A DNA stretch of 64,000 nt from Arcicella lustrica (GTDB lineage Bacteria > Bacteroidota > Bacteroidia > Cytophagales > Spirosomataceae), in contig NZ_JAYGIM010000010.1 in the NCBI RefSeq assembly GCF_034930985.1, positions 62,001-126,000 of the forward strand, given 5' to 3'. The translations under genes were made by a program, and so were the position numbers. The notes beneath the pieces are model-generated. The model had not been told where the DNA came from. It saw only the letters and a program-made list of their open reading frames with translations, and searched no databases. Positions 27,524 to 35,989 of this stretch are shown here, in pieces (position 1 is the first letter of the stretch; each line of letters starts with the position of its first letter).

Positions 27524-30220
27524 ATGAGAAAAATCTATCAAATATTTGTAGCACTATCGATCATCTTGATGTTGTACGCTTGTAATAAGTCCGAAAAAAA
27601 GACCTTTCAAATTGGTTTTGCCCAATGTACCATGAACGATAATTGGCGTAAAACAATGGTAGAAGGAATGGAAAGTGAATTGGCTTTTCATAATAATATC
27701 GGGATGACTATCGCCAATGCAAACAGTAATAGTACTAGGCAAATCGCTCAGATTCAGCAATTTATTGATGACAAAGTAGATTTAATCATCGTTACACCCA
27801 ATGAAGCCAAACCACTGACGGCTATTATTGAAAAAGCATTCGATGCAGGAATTCCTGTGGTTATCGTTGACCGAAAAACTACTTCTGAAAAATATACGGC
27901 TTTTGTTGGTGCAGATAACAAACTCATCGGACAAAATGCTGGGATTTATGCAAACATCATCCTGAAAGGACAAGGAACAATTTTTGAAGTAGGCGAAGGT
28001 GCAAAAACGTCTCCGACGATAGACAGACACCAAGGTTTTCTGAAAATAATCAATAAGAATCCTCAATTAAAATTGGTGAAATCACTCTTTTCTGCAAGAC
28101 AACCACAGTATTTCCAAGAAGAAATTCGGGCTTTTCTAAGTCAGCATCCTAAAGTCGATTTGATTTATGCTCACAATGATAGATTAGCTCACGCCATCGC
28201 AAACGTATGTAAAAGCTTGGGTTTGAACAAAAAAATCATTGGTGTTGATGGTTTGTATGGTGCAAATCAAGGCATTGATTTGGTGAGGAAAGGCATTATT
28301 TCTGCAACCATTTTATATCCTACTGGCGGAGAAGAAGCCATCAAAACGGCTGTTAAAATTTTGACAAAACAACCTTTTGAAAAGGAAAATCAATTATTTA
28401 CAACCATCATCAATGCCGAAAACGTAGGCATTATGTTGGCTCAATACCAAAAAATCAAAGAACAACAAGACGACATTAAACGACAAGCTAGTAAAATAAT
28501 AGAGTTGACTCGTATCTTTTCAACCCAACAAAATACACTTTATTTAACCGTTATTTTCTTGCTGGTGGTTATTTCTCTAGGAGGAATTTTATTCTATCTT
28601 TTACGAGAAAAACAGAAATCGAATCAAGTTTTAGCCAACCAAAATCGTGCGATTTTGGAACAAAAAGATGAAATAGAACGAATTTCGCAACTTGCCCGAC
28701 AAGCTACAGAAGATAAATTACGTTTTTACTCTTATATCTCGCACGAATTTCGCACGCCTTTGAGTTTGATTTTAACGCCTACGGAAGATATTTTACATCG
28801 TAAATCGGTTGATGCAAAAGAAACCAAAAATGCGCTTCAATTAATTTATAAAAATGCCAACAGATTACTCCGCTTGGTTGATCAACTGCTAGAATTAAGA
28901 AAAGTTGATGCAGGCAAAATGGAATTGGAAGTAAGTCAACAAGATTTGGTAGCTTTTGTGAAAGACATCGTTTCCGATTTTAATGTAAAAGCAAAAACAC
29001 AACATATCGACTTACAATTTATTTGTCCATTTGCACAAATGCCATTCGGTTTCGATGCTGAAAAATTGGATAAAGTACTCTTCAATATTATTTCAAATGC
29101 CTTTAAATACACGCCAGTTGGTGGTTTAATTCACGTGTCGCTCTTAAAAAATATTGAGAAAATAGAGATTTTGATTTCGGATAATGGCATCGGGATGAGT
29201 AAAGAAGAAAAAGAGCGAGCTTTCGATTTATTTTATCGTGGAAATCAGAATATTTCTTTGGGAACAGGTTTGGGTTTGGCACTTTCTCGTGAATTCGTTT
29301 CGCTTCATCAAGGTGATATAGAAGTAGAATCTGAAAAAGGGAAAGGAACAACTTTTAAAATTATTTTGCCCTATGTTGAATGTCAAAGTATTGAAAAAGA
29401 GTCGGTTAAAGAAAATGCTTATTTACGTGAAAGTGTTGAACCAATTACACCAATATTCGCAAATAATTCTGTTGTTCATGATAATACAATTGTATTGATT
29501 GAAGATAATCAAGATTTAAACCAATTTTTAACCCAAAAGTTAAGAATCGCTTATAATACTGTTCCCGTAGAAAGTGCGGAAAAAGGCTGGGAAGAAATTC
29601 TGAATAATATTCCAGATTTAATCATTAGTGATGTGATGTTGCCAGAAATGGATGGATTTTCGTTGACCCAAAAAATCAAAAATGATTTCCGTACTTCGCA
29701 TATTCCTGTGATTTTACTGACCGCCAAAGGACAAATGGAAAGCCAAATTGAAGGAGCAAAAGCTGGAGCAGACGCTTATATTTCAAAACCGTTTAATCAG
29801 CAATTATTAGAAGAAAAAATCAAAGGACTTTTAGAAAACCGAGATAGAATGCGTCGCCGTTTTTCTAGCGAAATCACCAATCCTAGTCAAATTCAAAAAA
29901 CAGAACGTAAATTTTTAGTAGAATTTGAATTACTTATTGAAAAAAATCTGAACGATAGCTCTTTATCAGTAGAGAAATTAAGTAAAGAATTGGGAATGTC
30001 GAGAGTACAATTATTCCGTAAAATTTCTGCTTTGACGAATAAAAATGTTACCGATTATATAGCAGATTTTAAATTATTAAAAGCCAAAGCACTGTTGAAA
30101 GAAACCGATAAAACCATTGCCGAAGTAGCTTACGAAACAGGCTTTAACAACCCAAGTTATTTCACTACTTTCTTTAAACAAAAAACCAATCAAACGCCAT
30201 CAGAATGGCGAAATTCTTGA
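27524..30220 (+). CDS. Hybrid two-component regulator with periplasmic sugar-binding sensor (fructan type)
   Basis: An 898-residue one-polypeptide signalling protein. An N-terminal signal with a Cys near residue 20 leads into a periplasmic-binding-protein domain of the LacI/RbsB sugar type (about 30-310). A transmembrane helix follows (about 345-367), then HisKA with HEFRTP (His near 406), HATPase (GTGLGLA), a receiver with ISDVMLPEMDG (Asp near 703) and an AraC-type DNA-binding domain (about 800-898, NNPSYFTTFFKQ). This order matches the Bacteroides thetaiotaomicron fructan sensor BT1754, which binds fructose directly. Fructose or a similar monosaccharide is therefore the likely signal here. 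The gene sits between GH32 and the transport operon it probably controls. Confidence 0.94.
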   Translation: MRKIYQIFVALSIILMLYACNKSEKKTFQIGFAQCTMNDNWRKTMVEGMESELAFHNNIGMTIANANSNSTRQIAQIQQFIDDKVDLIIVTPNEAKPLTAIIEKAFDAGIPVVIVDRKTTSEKYTAFVGADNKLIGQNAGIYANIILKGQGTIFEVGEGAKTSPTIDRHQGFLKIINKNPQLKLVKSLFSARQPQYFQEEIRAFLSQHPKVDLIYAHNDRLAHAIANVCKSLGLNKKIIGVDGLYGANQGIDLVRKGIISATILYPTGGEEAIKTAVKILTKQPFEKENQLFTTIINAENVGIMLAQYQKIKEQQDDIKRQASKIIELTRIFSTQQNTLYLTVIFLLVVISLGGILFYLLREKQKSNQVLANQNRAILEQKDEIERISQLARQATEDKLRFYSYISHEFRTPLSLILTPTEDILHRKSVDAKETKNALQLIYKNANRLLRLVDQLLELRKVDAGKMELEVSQQDLVAFVKDIVSDFNVKAKTQHIDLQFICPFAQMPFGFDAEKLDKVLFNIISNAFKYTPVGGLIHVSLLKNIEKIEILISDNGIGMSKEEKERAFDLFYRGNQNISLGTGLGLALSREFVSLHQGDIEVESEKGKGTTFKIILPYVECQSIEKESVKENAYLRESVEPITPIFANNSVVHDNTIVLIEDNQDLNQFLTQKLRIAYNTVPVESAEKGWEEILNNIPDLIISDVMLPEMDGFSLTQKIKNDFRTSHIPVILLTAKGQMESQIEGAKAGADAYISKPFNQQLLEEKIKGLLENRDRMRRRFSSEITNPSQIQKTERKFLVEFELLIEKNLNDSSLSVEKLSKELGMSRVQLFRKISALTNKNVTDYIADFKLLKAKALLKETDKTIAEVAYETGFNNPSYFTTFFKQKTNQTPSEWRNS

Positions 30221-30239
30221 TGTAACATTTATTAAAATG

Positions 30240-30254
30240 CTGTATCAAATTTAA
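30240..30254 (+). promoter_or_regulatory. Candidate operator, copy 1 (TGTATCAAATTTAAT)
   Basis: First of two 15-bp direct repeats, 70 bp apart and differing at one position, in the region between the hybrid regulator and the sugar porter. A related core precedes GH32. Candidate AraC-domain binding site. Confidence 0.45.
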
Positions 30255-30309
30255 TGATTCAATTATTTTAAATATGCTTAAATTCTTGATTGTCAAATAT
30301 TTAAAACAA

Positions 30310-30324
30310 TGTATCAAATTAAAT
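30310..30324 (+). promoter_or_regulatory. Candidate operator, copy 2 (TGTATCAAATTAAAT)
   Basis: Second direct repeat, ending 43 bp before a TAATTTTG -7 element. This places it in a suitable position for activation of the porter-kinase-SusCD transcript. Confidence 0.45.
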
Positions 30325-30367
30325 ACTCTTTGAAAGAATACTGACAGCCCTTCGTTATCCTAAGTAC

Positions 30368-30375
30368 TAATTTTG
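30368..30375 (+). promoter_or_regulatory. Candidate -7 element (TAATTTTG) for the fructan transport operon
   Basis: Exact TAnnTTTG match, 31 bp before the sugar-porter ATG. No -33 TTTG is present at the usual distance, consistent with an activator-dependent promoter. Confidence 0.5.
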
Positions 30376-30406
30376 GTTCATCAAAAAACTTATACCAAAA
30401 GTTAAC

Positions 30407-31735
30407 ATGAATCAAAATATTAAAATATTCTTGTGGGCATTATCCGCAGCTTTAGGAGGATTTCTCTTCGGATTCGACACCGCAGTAATTTCAGGCGTAG
30501 AGCAAACGCTTCAAAAACTATGGAATCTTAGCGTAGTTGAACACGGCGTTACGGTTTCAATCGCTTTAATAGGAACAGTTTTAGGCTCTTTAATCGGTGG
30601 AATTCCAGCCGAAAAATACGGAAGAAGAACAACCTTATTATTAGTAGCGATTCTTTATTTACTTTCTTCTTTAGGAACGGCTTACGCACCCAACTGGAGT
30701 ATCTTTTTGGTGTTTAGATTTCTTGGCGGATTAGGCGTTGGGGTTTCTTCGGTGGTAGCACCCATGTATATTTCAGAAATTGCACCTGCACACAAAAGAG
30801 GTCGTTTGGTTGCCATGTTCCAATTCAATGTAGTATTCGGAATTTTGATTGCTTATCTTTCAAATTACTTGTTGGTTGATATTGGCGAAAACGCTTGGCG
30901 TTGGATGTTGGGTGTACAAGCATTTCCATCAGTACTATTTTTAGTGACGGTTTTAGTTATTCCAGAAAGTCCAAGATGGCTAATTTTGAAAAAAGGAGCT
31001 GTTGATACCGCTAGAAAAATCTTAGCAACCATTGATGCCGCCACTGCGGAAGACATTATTGAAGCCATTCAAAGTCAGGCAAAAGGTCACTCTTCAAATA
31101 GCTTTACCAATTTATTCAAACCAGCGTATAGCAAACCAGTTATGTTGGCGGTATTGTTCGCAGTTTTTAACCAAGTGTCTGGAATCAACGCCATTATTTA
31201 CTTTGCGCCACGTATTTTTGAAATGGCAGGTTTAGGAAAAGATTCAGCGCTTTTATCATCGGCTGGAATTGGTTTAATCAATCTTGTTTCAACACTTGTT
31301 GGTATCTCATTGATTGATAAATTTGGTAGAAAAGTATTGATGTTTTGGGGTTCTTTAGGATTGATTACTTCGTTAGTTTTGGTTGCTCAAGCATTTTTTA
31401 GTGGCAATATCGGCATCAATGTTTCTTTCTATCTATTCATCTTTATTGCCTTTTTTGGTTTCTCACAAGGGGCTGTTATTTGGGTATTTATCTCAGAAAT
31501 TTTCCCGAACGAAGTACGTGCTTATGGACAAGCATTAGGCAGTTTCACGCACTGGATTTTAGCCGCTATCATCACTTTTACTTTTCCTTATATCGCCGAA
31601 ACTTTTGGAGGTGGAATCACTTTTACTTTCTTCGCTTCGATGATGATTTTACAATTATTATTCGTCTGGAAAGTAATGCCTGAAACCAAAGGAACTTCTT
31701 TGGAAGGAATGGAAAGAGCAGTAGTGCTTCATTAA
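30407..31735 (+). CDS. MFS sugar porter (fructose importer candidate)
   Basis: A 442-residue inner-membrane transporter with twelve predicted helices. It carries sugar-porter family signatures: GFDTAVISG in helix 1, the G-x-x-x-D/E-R-x-G-R-R-like loop EKYGRRT, PESPRWL after helix 6, NQVSGINAIIYFAP in helix 7 and a final PETKG motif. It likely moves the monosaccharide released by GH32 from the periplasm to the cytoplasm by proton symport. It is the first gene of a plus-strand series, with a fructokinase 34 bp downstream, so fructose is the most probable substrate. The B. thetaiotaomicron fructan locus contains the same transporter type. Confidence 0.92.
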   Translation: MNQNIKIFLWALSAALGGFLFGFDTAVISGVEQTLQKLWNLSVVEHGVTVSIALIGTVLGSLIGGIPAEKYGRRTTLLLVAILYLLSSLGTAYAPNWSIFLVFRFLGGLGVGVSSVVAPMYISEIAPAHKRGRLVAMFQFNVVFGILIAYLSNYLLVDIGENAWRWMLGVQAFPSVLFLVTVLVIPESPRWLILKKGAVDTARKILATIDAATAEDIIEAIQSQAKGHSSNSFTNLFKPAYSKPVMLAVLFAVFNQVSGINAIIYFAPRIFEMAGLGKDSALLSSAGIGLINLVSTLVGISLIDKFGRKVLMFWGSLGLITSLVLVAQAFFSGNIGINVSFYLFIFIAFFGFSQGAVIWVFISEIFPNEVRAYGQALGSFTHWILAAIITFTFPYIAETFGGGITFTFFASMMILQLLFVWKVMPETKGTSLEGMERAVVLH

Positions 31736-31769
31736 GCAATAAAACCTTAACCTTAAAACAATTGAAAGA

Positions 31770-32678
31770 ATGACCAATCCAACTATCATTTGCTTTGGCG
31801 AAATGCTCTGGGATGTGCTTCCCACTGGCAAACAAGCGGGTGGAGCGCCCATGAATGTAGCTGTTCAACTAAAAAATTTAGGACTTAACCCAAGCGTAAT
31901 TAGCCGTGTTGGCGATGATGAACTAGGGGAAGAATTGATACAATTTATCACTGAAAAAGGTTTGTCAACCGAGCTTGTTCAACATGGAAAAACCCACTTG
32001 ACAGGTGTTGTAAAAGCCAATGTAAGTGATGAAAATGAGGTAACGTATAAAATTGTGCATCCCGTTGCTTGGGATTATATCCAAGTAGAAGATAGTTTAA
32101 TTGAAGCTGTTGAAAATTCAGATGTATTCATTTTTGGGAGTTTATCTGCTCGCAGTGAACAAACGGCTCAAACCTTGAATACTCTTTTGTCAAAAGCTAA
32201 ATTCAAAGTATTTGATGTGAATCTCAGAACGCCATTTTACACACCTGAACTCGTCTTTTCTTATTTAAAAATAGCCAATATGGTGAAAATGAATGAGCAA
32301 GAACTCGGTCAAATTGCTACTTGGTGCGAAGAATCTACGGAATTAGAAATTGCGATGCAAGCAATCGCCAAACGATTTGACATTCAAACACTTTGTGTGA
32401 CACTCGGAGCCGACGGTGCAATTCTTTTGAAAGATGGTATTTTTTATCAAAACGAAGGCTTTCCGGTAACTGTAAAAGATACAATAGGTAGCGGAGATGC
32501 CTTTTTAGCAGGTTTACTCAAGAATTTATTAGCCAACAATAGTCCTACAGAAAGTTTACAATTCGCCTGTGCTATGGGTTCGTTAGTAGCTACTTATCAA
32601 GGTGCTACTCCCAACATTAATGAAAACGAAGTAAAAACAATGATTGAAGCGCACTTAAACTCTTTTTCTAACATATAA
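31770..32678 (+). CDS. PfkB-family carbohydrate kinase, probable fructokinase
   Basis: A 302-residue cytoplasmic kinase of the ribokinase/PfkB family. The N-terminal sugar-binding block (FGEMLWDVLPTGKQAGGAP) and the C-terminal ATP/catalytic signature with the base Asp (DTIGSGDAFLAGLL) are intact. Related enzymes phosphorylate fructose to fructose-6-phosphate, feeding glycolysis. It lies between the sugar porter and susC in a tightly spaced series (34 bp before, 29 bp after). Together with GH32 this supports fructose as substrate rather than another ketose or adenosine. No unusual substitutions were seen. Confidence 0.93.
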   Translation: MTNPTIICFGEMLWDVLPTGKQAGGAPMNVAVQLKNLGLNPSVISRVGDDELGEELIQFITEKGLSTELVQHGKTHLTGVVKANVSDENEVTYKIVHPVAWDYIQVEDSLIEAVENSDVFIFGSLSARSEQTAQTLNTLLSKAKFKVFDVNLRTPFYTPELVFSYLKIANMVKMNEQELGQIATWCEESTELEIAMQAIAKRFDIQTLCVTLGADGAILLKDGIFYQNEGFPVTVKDTIGSGDAFLAGLLKNLLANNSPTESLQFACAMGSLVATYQGATPNINENEVKTMIEAHLNSFSNI

Positions 32679-32707
32679 AATAACCTTTTTAATTAAACAA
32701 TTTCAAC

Positions 32708-35700
32708 ATGAAAAACTATTTACTCAGCATCACCATGCTGTTTATTACTACCCACTTTGCCTTTGCTCAGCAAAGAACAATAACGGGAAAAGTAATCGCA
32801 GCCGAATCGAACGAAGTCCTTATTGGGGCAAACATTCTAGTAACGGGAACATCAAAAGGTGTCACAAGTAATGCAGACGGTACTTTTACATTGACTGTAC
32901 CTGAAAGTGCTACTTCATTATCAGTTTCTTACGTAGGTTACAACAGCAAAGAAGTTTCAATCAAAGGTCTTAGCAATATCGTGATTTCACTTACTGCTGG
33001 GAAGGAATTGAGTGAAGTAGTGGTAGTAGGTTATACTTCTTCTAAAAAGCAAGATTTAACAGGAGCAGTAGCCGTAGTGGATATGAAACCGTTAAAAAAT
33101 ATCAGCTCAGGTAACCCGATGCAATCTTTGCAAGGTCGTGTGGCTGGTTTGTACATTGAAAAAGACGGCTCACCAAATGGTTCAAATAGCAGAATCTTAA
33201 TTCGTGGGGCAAATACTTTAGGAAATAATGACCCATTGTATATCATCGACGGAATTCCTACTACTCGTCCAGAAGTATTCCAAAACATCAGTCCTACCAA
33301 CATTGAATCAGTACAAGTATTGAAAGATGCTTCTGCGGAATCAATTTATGGAGCTAGAGCTTCTAACGGTGTAATTATCGTTACGACAAAAAATGGCGGA
33401 AATACCAACGGAAAAGTTGAATTCCAATTCAATAGTAGCGTTTCTGTCCAGTCTGAAAAAGCAATGCGTTTTAAAATGTTGAATGCAGTTGACAGAGGAA
33501 AAGCACTTTGGCAAGCTTCAGTAAACGATGGACAAGACCCTGCTGCTGGTTATGGAGAAATCTATAATTTCGACTGGAATAAAAGCTTTACTAATCCAAT
33601 TTTGAATGGTGTTTCGGTAAAACCATTCGTTGGTGGCGACCCAAATACTCCTGCTGGCGATACAGATTGGCAAGATGTAATGTATAAAACAGGCATTGTT
33701 ACAAGAAATGATTTTACGATTTCAACAGGAAATAAGGCATCTTCAATTGAAGTAAACTTTGGTCAATTGAAAAACACAGGTATGTTGAAATTTACCAATT
33801 ATGACCGTATTAATGGAAGTATCAACGCCATTACTCGTGCTTTTGATGACAAATTAAAAATTGGTCTTAGTTTGCGTATTGCCAATTCAAATGAAACTTT
33901 AACTTCAACCGATTTGGGTGGTGCTAGTACAACAGGTTTAGCGGTTACGCTTGTACCAACTATTCCAGTGTATCAAAAAGATGGCGTTACTTATGCGGGA
34001 GCTTCTGGCGGTGGATATTCTGATAGAAATAACCCATTGCACATGCAAGACATTGCAAAATGGAACAATGCGAATCGTTTAAGTACTTTCGGAAATATTT
34101 TTATTGAAGTTCAACCGATTAAAAACTTGTTTTTCAAAAGTAATATTGGTGCAGATGATTCAAGATATTTGAACAAAGTAATAACGCCAACCTTCTCGGA
34201 AGGAGCTTTCAACCGTACTACAAACAGTTTACTTTTTGATCAAAACCATTTTATCAGTACTACGTGGTCGAATACTTTGCGTTACAACTGGGATTTGAAT
34301 ACTGACCATCACTTCAAATTTTTGGTAGGAACAGAATACATCAAAACAGATTTAGATTTCCAAGCTACTAAAAAAGAAGGTTATGCTTTGCAAACAGAAG
34401 ATTACTTTACCTTGAATGCTGGTACTGGAAATACAACAGTATCTGGTGGTTCTACGGGCCATCGTTTGTTTTCACAGTTTGGACGTGTAGATTATAATTT
34501 AGAAGATAAGTATTTATTAGCATTAACGATTCGTCGTGACGGTTCGTCTCGTTTTGGTACTGATAACCGATATGGTATTTTCCCAGCGGCATCTTTTGGA
34601 TGGAGACTTGACCAAGAGAATTTCATGAGAAGTAGCAAATTGTTCTCTGAGCTAAAAGCAAGAGTAGGAGTAGGGCGTGTGGGTAACCAACAAATTGGAG
34701 ATTTGGCTCGTTTTGGTTTGTTTGACACAAGATATGGAACTACGCAAGCACAATTATCTGGCGGTTTCTGGGAGCAGTATATGAATATCGGAACGGCATA
34801 CTCTTTGTCGGGTGCTAATACAGGAACTTTGCCTTCTGGTTTTGTACAAACACAAGCAGCGAACTCTGCTTTGAAATGGGAAAGTACAGAAGAAATCAAC
34901 GCTGGTGTTGACTTTGCTTTCTTAAACAATAAAATTTCTGGTTCATTCGATTATTTCTCTCGTAAAACATCAGGTATTTTAATTACTCCTCCTGTAGCTT
35001 CTGCTTTAGGTGAAGGACAATCGAAAGCAGTAAACGGAGCATCAAAATCTAACAAAGGTTGGGAATTTGTATTGGGTTATCACGGAGAAATTGAAAATGG
35101 ATTGAAGTATAATGTAACGGCAAACTTTGCACATTTCAGAGATAAAATCACTGATTTACCAGAAAATGTTCGTCCAGCTTATGCAGGGAACTTGGTTAAT
35201 ACTATCATCGGACATTCGCAATTTGATATTTTTGGATATAAAACAAACGGACTTTTCCAATCGCAAGCTGAAGTAGATGCAGCACCAACACAAGTGGGAG
35301 CTGGTCCAGGTAGAATTCGTTATGTAGATATTAACAGTGATGGAAAAATTGACGACTTAGACAGAACTTGGATTGGAACTACACTTCCAACACTTGAATA
35401 TGGTTTAAGAATTGATGCTTCTTACAAAAACTTTGACATCGCCATTTTTGGTTCAGGAGTAGCAGGTAGAACTGGTTTTGATGTTTATACTTTGTTCAAC
35501 AACTTGATGAAAGGCAGAGAAAACGTTGGTCCGGGAGTATTCAATGGTTGGACACCTCAAAATACCAACACAACTGTTCCAGCTTTAACTTTGAAGGACA
35601 ATAACAATGAAGGACGTACTTCTGATTACTTCATGGTAAATACTTCTTACTTCAAATTACGTAATATCCAATTGGGTTATACGCTTCCAACAAAAACGGT

Positions 35701-35848
35701 TTTCTCAAGACTTCGTTTATTTGTAATGGCTGAAAACTTATTCTGGATTAAAAGTAGTAGCTACCAAAGTCCAGACCCAGAACGCATAGACCTTGGTCCA
35801 GTACCAATTCCACAAACGTTCACATTTGGTGTAAATGCGTCATTCTAG
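32708..35848 (+). CDS. SusC/RagA TonB-linked outer-membrane transporter (fructan)
   Basis: A 1046-residue TonB-dependent transporter. It has a signal peptide (ends near 21), a carboxypeptidase-regulatory-like domain (about 23-100), a TonB-box region with ELSEVVVVGY, a plug domain (LQGRVAGLYI, IRGANTLGNNDPLYIIDG) and a beta-barrel ending in an aromatic residue. Unlike the transporter at 7479-10847 it has no STN domain. This fits control by the hybrid two-component sensor rather than by sigma/FecR. With the SusD lipoprotein encoded next it would import fructo-oligosaccharides or sucrose. It is probably co-transcribed from the porter promoter. Confidence 0.95.
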   Translation: MKNYLLSITMLFITTHFAFAQQRTITGKVIAAESNEVLIGANILVTGTSKGVTSNADGTFTLTVPESATSLSVSYVGYNSKEVSIKGLSNIVISLTAGKELSEVVVVGYTSSKKQDLTGAVAVVDMKPLKNISSGNPMQSLQGRVAGLYIEKDGSPNGSNSRILIRGANTLGNNDPLYIIDGIPTTRPEVFQNISPTNIESVQVLKDASAESIYGARASNGVIIVTTKNGGNTNGKVEFQFNSSVSVQSEKAMRFKMLNAVDRGKALWQASVNDGQDPAAGYGEIYNFDWNKSFTNPILNGVSVKPFVGGDPNTPAGDTDWQDVMYKTGIVTRNDFTISTGNKASSIEVNFGQLKNTGMLKFTNYDRINGSINAITRAFDDKLKIGLSLRIANSNETLTSTDLGGASTTGLAVTLVPTIPVYQKDGVTYAGASGGGYSDRNNPLHMQDIAKWNNANRLSTFGNIFIEVQPIKNLFFKSNIGADDSRYLNKVITPTFSEGAFNRTTNSLLFDQNHFISTTWSNTLRYNWDLNTDHHFKFLVGTEYIKTDLDFQATKKEGYALQTEDYFTLNAGTGNTTVSGGSTGHRLFSQFGRVDYNLEDKYLLALTIRRDGSSRFGTDNRYGIFPAASFGWRLDQENFMRSSKLFSELKARVGVGRVGNQQIGDLARFGLFDTRYGTTQAQLSGGFWEQYMNIGTAYSLSGANTGTLPSGFVQTQAANSALKWESTEEINAGVDFAFLNNKISGSFDYFSRKTSGILITPPVASALGEGQSKAVNGASKSNKGWEFVLGYHGEIENGLKYNVTANFAHFRDKITDLPENVRPAYAGNLVNTIIGHSQFDIFGYKTNGLFQSQAEVDAAPTQVGAGPGRIRYVDINSDGKIDDLDRTWIGTTLPTLEYGLRIDASYKNFDIAIFGSGVAGRTGFDVYTLFNNLMKGRENVGPGVFNGWTPQNTNTTVPALTLKDNNNEGRTSDYFMVNTSYFKLRNIQLGYTLPTKTVFSRLRLFVMAENLFWIKSSSYQSPDPERIDLGPVPIPQTFTFGVNASF

Positions 35849-35850
35849 GC

Positions 35851-35973
35851 ATTCGGCTATCTGCTATCGGATGTCAGCTTTTCTTGATAAATGATTAGCA
35901 TTAATACTATTCAAAAGTAGTTGTTGTATAAATTTTAAAGCTGAAAGCTGACTACCGAAGTCCGACAGCTTTT
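35851..35973. repeat. Inverted semi-repetitive sequence between susC and susD
   Basis: The 141-bp gap holds two GC-richer blocks in inverted orientation (about 35855-35882 and 35938-35971). They share the words GCTGAC, CCGA and AGC and can pair as a long imperfect stem. A related block lies at 52292-52345. This is a possible intercistronic stability element that would alter the SusC:SusD ratio, or a remnant of a dispersed repeat. Confidence 0.5.
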
Positions 35974-35989
35974 AAAACAGATTCAAAAA

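Noticed and set aside
30220..30232. TGTAACATTT word similar to the sulfur operators
   Set aside because: It lacks the TCAC half-site at the right distance and lies after the hybrid regulator gene; treated as chance in AT-rich DNA.
34492..34929. Open frame of 145 codons on the minus strand inside susC
   Set aside because: Fully antisense to a well-supported SusC gene, no family features; a shadow of the coding strand.
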